Assembly (NCBI RefSeq): GCF_902498805.1 | Contig: NZ_LR701637.1 | Span: forward strand, 698,762-762,761 | Length of the DNA stretch: 64,000 bases | Direction: 5' to 3' | Source: Imperialibacter sp. EC-SDR9 | Lineage (GTDB): Bacteria > Bacteroidota > Bacteroidia > Cytophagales > Cyclobacteriaceae | Part shown: positions 58,691 to 64,000 of the stretch, piece by piece | Layout: each line of letters starts with the position of its first letter | How positions within the stretch are numbered: the first letter of the stretch is position 1 | Made by a program: the position numbers and the translations under genes | Notes under the pieces: generated by a model | What the model saw: only the letters and a program-made list of their open reading frames with translations | Told to the model about the DNA's origin: nothing | Database searches by the model: none

Positions 58691-60523
58691 CTAAAACGAC
58701 TGCATTTCGATCAGCCTTGAGTAAAGGCCTGCTCTGGCAATCAACTCATTGTGGGTTCCCTGCTCTGCGATTTGTCCATTCTGTAATACCACAATAAGGT
58801 CAGCATTTTGTATCGTGCTCAGTCTGTGGGCAATCACTACCGATGTGCGGTTTTTCATCAGGTTGGTAAGGGCCTCCTGCACCAGCTTCTCCGACTCCGA
58901 ATCAAGTGCCGAAGTGGCCTCGTCGAGAATCAGTATAGGCGGGTTTTTGAAAATAGCCCGTGCGATGCTCAGTCTTTGCCGCTGACCACCGCTGAGTTTC
59001 ACGCCTCTATCTCCTATTTCTGTATAATACCCTTCCGGCATTTCAGCAATAAACTCATGTGCATTGGCGATTTTGGCCGCAGCTATTACTTTTTTCTCAT
59101 CAGCATCGGCCACGCCAAAGGCGATATTATTCAACACCGTGTCGTTAAAGAGAATGGACTCCTGGGTAACAATGCCCATCTGCTTGCGAATGGAGTCCAT
59201 GGTGTAGGAGGTGAGCGGTTTTCCGTCGATGCACACATCCCCTTCATTGGGGTCGTAGAACCTTGGAATAAGGTCTGAAAGTGTGGATTTACCACCTCCG
59301 GAGGGGCCGACAAGTGCTACTGTTTTCCCCTTTGGGATACTTAGGTTGATATTTTTCAGTACGAGTTCTTTTTCGTAGGCAAACGAAACGTTTTTAAATT
59401 CTATAGACGTGCTGAAAGAGGGAAGCACCGTGGAGCTCCTGGCGTCAGTAATGGCCGACTGCGTATCGATAACCTCGAAAATTCTTTCTCCGGCAGCCAG
59501 ACCACGCTGGATATTGCTAAATGAAGACGACATAGCCTTTGCCGGAGGTAATATTTGCGAAAATATGATAAGGAATGCAAGAAACTCTGAGGGAGTAAGG
59601 GTGGAGTTGTCCTGCAGGATGAGGTTTCCACCAACGAGAAGGATTCCAGCGACGACCGAAACGCCGAGAAATTCCGAAATCGGCCCGGCCATTTCATACC
59701 TTCTGGCAATAGACACATTCTTTCTGGCGTAGTATTGAACCTCTTTTATGAACTTTTGGAACACAAACCTGGTAGCAGTGAACGCCTTGATAATCCGAAT
59801 GCCGCCGATGCTCTCGTCGAGGATGTTGTTGATATTTCCCAAAGCCTGCTGGCTTTGATGAGCCCGCTTTTTGAGTCGCCTGGCGATACCTGCAATGAGC
59901 CCACCTGAGATAGGCAGTAGGAGCATGGTGTATAAGGTGAGTTCCACAGACATGCTGAACAGCACAGCGAAGTAGCCTATGATCATGGCTGGCTCTTTGA
60001 ACAGCACTTTAAGTGTGCTAACCACTGAATGCTCTACTTCCTGCACATCGTTGGTAACCCTGCTTACGATATCCCCCTTTCTGCGCTCGGTAAAAAAGCT
60101 GACTGGGAAAGAGAGGATGCGTTCATACACCAGGGTGCGGAGGTTCTTGATGACCAGCGCTCGTATTTTTGCCAGCATTACTGCGGAGAGATACCTGAAT
60201 AAGTTGGCGAGAAACACTGAAATTACGATGACTGCGCAGACAAATTTCAAGGCGCCGGTTTTTCCAGCGGTGTCGATAAAGCCAGAAAAATGATAATAGA
60301 AAAGGGATTTGAAATAGTCGACGCTGATCGTGAACTCGGGTAGGCGTTTAAGGTTCTCTAACTTCTCCGGCTCTATCTGGTCAAAGAGTATTTCGAGCAG
60401 TGGGATGAGTACAGCAAAGTTCACCAGGCTGAATACAACCTGGAGAATGGTGACCAATATATAAGTGGGAATAAACTTCCCGAAAGGGCGGGCAAAAGAA
60501 AGAAGTCTGAAATAGGTTTTCAT
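58691..60523 (-). CDS. MsbA-like ABC exporter
   Basis: 610 residues. A fused transmembrane domain with six helices (about 1-330) precedes an ABC ATPase domain. Motifs of the ATPase are Walker A GPSGGGKSTLSDLIP, Q-loop GIVTQESILF, signature LSGGQRQRLSIARAI, Walker B ILILDEATSALD and the H-loop VIAHRLSTIQNADLIV. Such half-transporters work as homodimers and flip lipids such as lipid A-core or export drugs. It has its own promoter-like box. The neighbouring gene upstream on the same strand encodes a Wzi-like barrel, so a role in polysaccharide or lipid export is possible. Confidence 0.92.
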   Translation of the reverse strand: MKTYFRLLSFARPFGKFIPTYILVTILQVVFSLVNFAVLIPLLEILFDQIEPEKLENLKRLPEFTISVDYFKSLFYYHFSGFIDTAGKTGALKFVCAVIVISVFLANLFRYLSAVMLAKIRALVIKNLRTLVYERILSFPVSFFTERRKGDIVSRVTNDVQEVEHSVVSTLKVLFKEPAMIIGYFAVLFSMSVELTLYTMLLLPISGGLIAGIARRLKKRAHQSQQALGNINNILDESIGGIRIIKAFTATRFVFQKFIKEVQYYARKNVSIARRYEMAGPISEFLGVSVVAGILLVGGNLILQDNSTLTPSEFLAFLIIFSQILPPAKAMSSSFSNIQRGLAAGERIFEVIDTQSAITDARSSTVLPSFSTSIEFKNVSFAYEKELVLKNINLSIPKGKTVALVGPSGGGKSTLSDLIPRFYDPNEGDVCIDGKPLTSYTMDSIRKQMGIVTQESILFNDTVLNNIAFGVADADEKKVIAAAKIANAHEFIAEMPEGYYTEIGDRGVKLSGGQRQRLSIARAIFKNPPILILDEATSALDSESEKLVQEALTNLMKNRTSVVIAHRLSTIQNADLIVVLQNGQIAEQGTHNELIARAGLYSRLIEMQSF

Positions 60524-60545
60524 TCAACTACTTGAAGTGAGGGCG

Positions 60546-60553
60546 CAAAGGTA
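60546..60553 (-). promoter_or_regulatory. Putative -7 promoter element of the MsbA-like gene
   Basis: On the minus strand TACCTTTG (60553-60546) matches TAnnTTTG exactly and lies 22 bases before the ATG at 60523, inside the 47-base gap after the Wzi-like gene. A TTGACA-like stretch lies about 15 bases further upstream. Confidence 0.5.
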
Positions 60554-60570
60554 GAGTGTAATGGTGTCAA

Positions 60571-62271
60571 TTAGAAATAATGATGTTTTGTGTCGGTATT
60601 GAGCCGGATGCCAAAACCAAAGAACTGATCATTGTTACGCAGCGAAATACTTTCTTGTTGCTCTTTGCGGTAAATGAATCTGGCATCGATGAAAAGATTG
60701 TGGAGCAACTGATAGCTGGCCTGTAAGCCCACAAGGTTGATTTTTGTAGCCACTCCCTGGCCAGTAAAATTCCCAAATTCTCTTTCAAAGGTAGCATAGG
60801 GAAGTAGTGGATTTCTGCCCCAGTTCGACGCTAATATATCCTCACCCTGGGAAGCAAGCATTGCCCTGGCAGTGAGCTGAAGCTTTCCAATTGGTTGATA
60901 CCTTAGCACAGCCACCCATTCTTTGAAATTTGCCCCCAGCGGGTTGGCGAGCGGTTGCCGGTAATGCGTGAAGCTGGTGTAGCTGCTCTGATGGGCGTAT
61001 GTGTAAGGCCGTGCGTAGTTGTGTTCAAGCTGAAGGTCGAGATTGGAGATGTTGCCCACGTCCACCCACTTCAAGCCGAGCTGATAGGCGTATTTATTCG
61101 ACCACCAGCCTGTCTTGTTTTTCAGGTTGGTAAACGATAGTTCATCCAGCAGGAATTGCCCATAAGCCGAAAAGTGGCGGGCAAAATTCCATTTGGCATC
61201 AAAGCCAACAAGCACATTGTCGGGGCTGCCCAGCTGCTGTTCGAGCCCCCTGTAGAAGATAAACGGGTTAAGATAGTTGGGATCGAACGAGCCGGTTCGT
61301 AACGAGTCTTCCGGCGAAAACATCACTGCCTCAAAAAGACCGACATTGAAGTTTTTGGTGACTTGCCAGTTGAGCTGGTGCATCACCAGGTTTTTGTTGG
61401 GAAATTCCTTAGTGCCCAGCAGCCCATCGTTGTAGTAGAAAACATCGGCCTTGAGCCTGGCGATAACGTTGGTATAATTGAACTTCCAGATCTTCGCATT
61501 GAAACGGAGGAAAAAGTAGTTGTTCGAAAAGTCGGAAAGAAACATCGACCGCATGCCGTTGCCCACAAAGAGTTTATCGTGGCCAGCCTGCAATTGGATG
61601 TGTTTTGTGGGACTAAAAGTTAAATAACCATTGGCAGTAATATAGTCGGTTCCGGCCTCACCAAATCGCTTCCAGAAGCCTTCGTTGGGCACCACGTGCC
61701 AGCGGTCGATCCAACGCTGCGTGTAGGCCGGAAACACTGCCTGATTCTCGGTGAGGTAGGTGTAGAAGCCCAGTTTTTCATCGATTCTGCCCCGCACTAC
61801 TATTCCACGTGTATTGATAAATGGTGTTGAGGGCGAATTTGGGTCGTGCCCAACATCAAACTGAAAAACAGGGCTAACATGAAGGTCAATACCATCTTCC
61901 CCCACGTGAAAGGCATCGGATGATGTTCTGTAGAAATATTTTAGGATGGGTTTTTTGCTGGTGGGTGCTGCTTCCAGACTGTCGGTAAAGAACTCCCAGT
62001 TGTCCTGTCGAAGATATTTTTCGTTGAACTTGTCAGACGAACTCTCAAAAACACCCAGGCTGGACACCGAGTCGGTAAAAGCAGCTACCGACTGGCGCAG
62101 AGTTGGCTTGAAAGAACTGAAATAGCCATCGTGCATCTTGCCGCTTTTGATCTCGTACCGGTCAAGCAGATGGTAGTAGTCGCTCCACAACGGCACGTTG
62201 GCACTTTGTGCAAATGACTCTGTTAAAGCCAGGCAAAGTAAAAGAAAGAAGAATGCTAAGTGTTTTTGCAT
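60571..62271 (-). CDS. Outer-membrane protein, possible capsule-assembly Wzi-like family
   Basis: 566 residues with a signal peptide (HLAFFFLLLCLALTESFAQ). The mature protein has a short periplasmic start and then a large beta barrel (about 130-566). Features include ITANGYLTFSPTKHIQLQAG, then HDKLFVGNGMRSMFLSDFSN, RGLEQQLGSPDNVLVGFDAK and FFGFGIRLNTDTKHHYF at the end. The G-H-D-K and GNGMRS-L-SDF signature recalls the Wzi family of surface lectins that bind capsule polysaccharide, but the match is partial. It is encoded 29 bases after the aminotransferase class IV gene and just before the MsbA-like exporter. Confidence 0.75.
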   Translation of the reverse strand: MQKHLAFFFLLLCLALTESFAQSANVPLWSDYYHLLDRYEIKSGKMHDGYFSSFKPTLRQSVAAFTDSVSSLGVFESSSDKFNEKYLRQDNWEFFTDSLEAAPTSKKPILKYFYRTSSDAFHVGEDGIDLHVSPVFQFDVGHDPNSPSTPFINTRGIVVRGRIDEKLGFYTYLTENQAVFPAYTQRWIDRWHVVPNEGFWKRFGEAGTDYITANGYLTFSPTKHIQLQAGHDKLFVGNGMRSMFLSDFSNNYFFLRFNAKIWKFNYTNVIARLKADVFYYNDGLLGTKEFPNKNLVMHQLNWQVTKNFNVGLFEAVMFSPEDSLRTGSFDPNYLNPFIFYRGLEQQLGSPDNVLVGFDAKWNFARHFSAYGQFLLDELSFTNLKNKTGWWSNKYAYQLGLKWVDVGNISNLDLQLEHNYARPYTYAHQSSYTSFTHYRQPLANPLGANFKEWVAVLRYQPIGKLQLTARAMLASQGEDILASNWGRNPLLPYATFEREFGNFTGQGVATKINLVGLQASYQLLHNLFIDARFIYRKEQQESISLRNNDQFFGFGIRLNTDTKHHYF

Positions 62272-62300
62272 GCAGCCACTAAAATAACAGGTTTATCTGG

Positions 62301-62900
62301 TTAACAAATGAGCTGGCTCACTGGTAGCACAATTGTGCCAGGGTCCAGCATAGCGTTGATGAGTGTGACGGATTCAAAGAATTTAATGTCGTTGACGGCT
62401 ATTTTTCTTTCGGAGATCAGGCCTTTTTCAAGCAGTGATGCTCTTTTGGTACCAGCCAGCAGGGGCTCTGCGGGAGTGTGCCATTTCGATCCATCCCAAA
62501 AACAAACATTGGCATAGCTACAGTCGGTAAGGAGGCTATTTCGGGTGATCAGTATCTCGTCTGCTCCCCCCTTTCCGTTGAAAAGCATATTGATCGCTGA
62601 TCGGTCGGCATACTTGTGACGGTAATCGAGGTTGTTTGCTTCCACTACTCTTATCGATTGGATTGGTCTGACAGAGTAGGGCTCTATTTCAACTTTGTTA
62701 AGCTGTTCACCATAAATTACCCTCGCCTTATAAATAGTGGTGCTGTCAAGTTGGGAAGTATCGAGTACCTCCAGAAGGTTGATCGGTGGCAGCCCAACTC
62801 CAAAAACTTCCAGTCGGCTTGCATCGAGCCGTCGCTGGTGCCATGGCAGGTTTTGGGGCTGCCCGTTAGCTATTTTGATAGACTCCAATAGTAGGCACAT
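62301..62900 (-). CDS. Class IV aminotransferase, ADC-lyase (PabC)-like
   Basis: 199 residues. It is a fold type IV PLP enzyme, shorter than the 270-residue PabC. The N-terminus LLLESIKIANGQPQNLPWHQ, followed by RRLDASRLEVFG, matches the family start. YKARVIYGEQLNKVEIEPY precedes the PLP-Lys region, DYRHKYADRSAINM, where the Lys is the probable cofactor ligand. ADEILITRNSLLTDCSYANV is the conserved ILLTN-G-x-LTE-like segment with the family Asn. The 35-base overlap with the PabB-like gene fits aminodeoxychorismate lyase for folate synthesis. The lower length and missing C-terminal part leave D-amino-acid aminotransferase-like activity possible. Confidence 0.85.
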   Translation of the reverse strand: MCLLLESIKIANGQPQNLPWHQRRLDASRLEVFGVGLPPINLLEVLDTSQLDSTTIYKARVIYGEQLNKVEIEPYSVRPIQSIRVVEANNLDYRHKYADRSAINMLFNGKGGADEILITRNSLLTDCSYANVCFWDGSKWHTPAEPLLAGTKRASLLEKGLISERKIAVNDIKFFESVTLINAMLDPGTIVLPVSQLIC

Positions 62901-63849
62901 ACACCTTGTCGATTAGTTCCTGATATTCCTGCTGCGCATGGCTTTGGGCTGTGATGCCTCCTCCGCTTCGGTAAAAAAGTTGATCGCCAGCCTTTTCTAT
63001 GTAGCGGATCAGCACGCAGCTGTTCAGGCTGACCCCATCAAAGTATCCGGCAACACCAGTATAGTAGCCTCTTTTTTCACCCTCAGCTTCCTTTATGATC
63101 TGGCAAGTCATTGGCTTCGGAGCACCGCAAATAGAGCCGGCAGGTAACAGTTCCGTTATAATTTCTCCCAGATTTGATTCATATCCACTTGGCAATCTGC
63201 CGGTAATTTTTGAACTGGTTTGAAGCAGGTGCTTGCCGTTGGTGCGAATTTCTTCTGTATACCTGAATTTTTCCACCCGCACGTCGTGGCTCACCCTGCT
63301 CAAGTCGTTTCTCAGTAGATCCACCACTGTCACATGTTCGGCAAGTTCCTTTGGGTCGTTGAGCAGCCTGGTTGCCGCCCCAGGCAAATCAGCATCAATT
63401 GTGCCTTTCATAGGGCAGGTTTCAATAGTATTTCCTGAAATTCTCACAAAAGTCTCTGGGGAAAAAACTACCCACTCGCCTTTGTAGAACATTTTGTATT
63501 TGGCGGATGAGGCGTGATAGATGTCGGGTAGGCTAGCCGATGTAATGAGCTCAGTTTTGGCGGTAAGATTCACTAAAAAGGAATTGCCGGCTTGCAAATG
63601 CTGGTAAACATGATTAAAAGCCTTTTTATACGTTTCAAAAGCCGGATATATTTTTTCGGCGTGGACAGAGATAGCCTCTTTTTCCCGGTGATTGGAAAAC
63701 CCTTCGAAGTTGAACAGGATATTTTCGTCAATGAGTGAGTCAACGTCCCAAACTTTCGGTTTCTGCAGCTCAAAGTCGACCACAAAAAAGAATGGAACCC
63801 TATCTTTCCCCTTCTTGTTGACCAATTCTATGAATGTGGATAGACTCAA
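62866..63849 (-). CDS. pabB: Aminodeoxychorismate synthase component I (PabB-like)
   Basis: 327 residues. It makes 4-amino-4-deoxychorismate from chorismate, on the way to p-aminobenzoate and folate. Chorismate-binding motifs present are NSFLVNLTAKTELI, TCPMKGTIDADLPGAA with the active-site Lys, HVTVVDLLRNDLSRV, LLPAGSICGAPKPMTCQIIK and GYYTGVAGYFDGVSLNSCVL, and it ends IDKVYVPTIGVYQNS. It lacks the 100 or so N-terminal residues of full-length PabB, as the short form does in several phyla. The start codon region is far from the IS end downstream. No glutamine amidotransferase (pabA) is adjacent, so it uses ammonia or a partner encoded elsewhere, often shared with TrpG. Confidence 0.92.
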   Translation of the reverse strand: MSLSTFIELVNKKGKDRVPFFFVVDFELQKPKVWDVDSLIDENILFNFEGFSNHREKEAISVHAEKIYPAFETYKKAFNHVYQHLQAGNSFLVNLTAKTELITSASLPDIYHASSAKYKMFYKGEWVVFSPETFVRISGNTIETCPMKGTIDADLPGAATRLLNDPKELAEHVTVVDLLRNDLSRVSHDVRVEKFRYTEEIRTNGKHLLQTSSKITGRLPSGYESNLGEIITELLPAGSICGAPKPMTCQIIKEAEGEKRGYYTGVAGYFDGVSLNSCVLIRYIEKAGDQLFYRSGGGITAQSHAQQEYQELIDKVYVPTIGVYQNS

Positions 63850-63899
63850 ATGACTGATTATTAAACTTCAAAGCAATAGCGTCCTAAACGAATAGAGTA

Positions 63900-63963
63900 G
63901 GGAGGTGTGAATTAAGTATCTCAAAGTTAGCTTTGAGTTGCACAACAAAAGACTACACCTCCC
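63900..63963. repeat. Long hairpin in front of the transposase start codon
   Basis: Perfect 9-bp inverted repeat GGGAGGTGT (63900-63908) / ACACCTCCC (63955-63963), enclosing a second perfect hairpin CTCAAAG-TTAG-CTTTGAG (63920-63937). The right arm ends exactly at the ATG at 63964. It may act as a shield that folds in read-through transcripts and hides the start region, as in IS10/IS50-type elements. Confidence 0.8.
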
Positions 63964-64000
63964 ATGGTAAATCTAAACTTATTCTCGCAGATCATCTCAA
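63964..64000 (+). mobile_element. Start of an insertion-sequence transposase (IS4-like), cut by window edge
   Basis: Only 12 complete codons are visible: MVNLNLFSQIIS, then the window ends. The FSQII start is like that of DUF4372-type IS4-family transposases common in Bacteroidota, in which a short N-terminal helix precedes the DDE domain. The hairpin immediately upstream supports an IS. The family assignment rests on a very short piece and is tentative; the terminal inverted repeat of the element is likely to lie a little left of 63900. Confidence 0.45.

Noticed and set aside
1..64000. CRISPR arrays, rRNA and tRNA genes, prophage genes
   Set aside because: No regularly spaced repeats, rRNA segments, complete tRNA cloverleaf or phage structural genes were seen.

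Overview
The window looks like a chromosomal segment of a member of the phylum Bacteroidota, most likely the order Cytophagales. This rests on several features. There are many lipoproteins with IPT/TIG and kelch modules and several outer-membrane barrels. LspA and the isoleucyl-tRNA synthetase are long. There is a lipoprotein N-acyltransferase of the Lnb type. Promoter-like sites fit the Bacteroidota -7 element TAnnTTTG, and Shine-Dalgarno sequences are weak or absent before most genes. No ribosomal RNA, tRNA or CRISPR array was found.

Layout. 1-7120 (minus) is a tight five-gene cluster of exported proteins: an outer-membrane barrel, two paralogous FN3-like/IPT/kelch lipoproteins, a second barrel and a WD40-like protein cut by the window edge. 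7216-16413 (plus) holds housekeeping genes: dGTPase, an MMPL/RND exporter, IleRS, LspA and a DUF697-type membrane protein. 16512-19340 is a large M16 metallopeptidase with a clear terminator. 19394-20954 is an accessory pocket with a HicB-HicA toxin-antitoxin pair, a DUF559 gene broken by a 13-bp tandem duplication, and a palindromic repeat unit. 20955-25530 carries a small zinc-ribbon protein, an Lnt-like CN hydrolase, a membrane AraC regulator, a DUF721 protein and RecF. 25661-34852 mixes central metabolism (PdhA, RibH, LysC, AnmK), an amino-sugar module (GH20-like plus NagX-like) and NhaD.

34900-45429 is a long plus-strand run: CoaX, an outer-membrane protein, a TPR protein, LptC, an unannotated-size 50-residue membrane protein, a CNNM/CBS protein, PpiD, DUF493, a lipoprotein methyltransferase, pterin dehydratase, RsmI, SuhB and a Cys-rich membrane peptide. 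45434-56679 is mainly minus strand: radical SAM/SPASM, LysE plus ATP-grasp, DinB, DoxX, RecX, NadC, YifB, GmhA and an oligopeptide-type binding lipoprotein, with the plus-strand Lnb-like gene embedded. 56745-58582 holds a divergent pair, a 51-residue apparently exported peptide and a cytoplasmic helical-repeat protein. 58691-63849 (minus) carries an MsbA-like ABC exporter, a Wzi-like barrel and a PabC/PabB pair. The right edge enters an insertion sequence whose transposase start codon lies directly behind a long hairpin.

The genes most worth following up are the IPT/kelch surface cluster, the peptide/helical-repeat pair at 56745-58582, the exported methyltransferase, and the repeated arrangement in which a terminator-like hairpin sits directly in front of a start codon.
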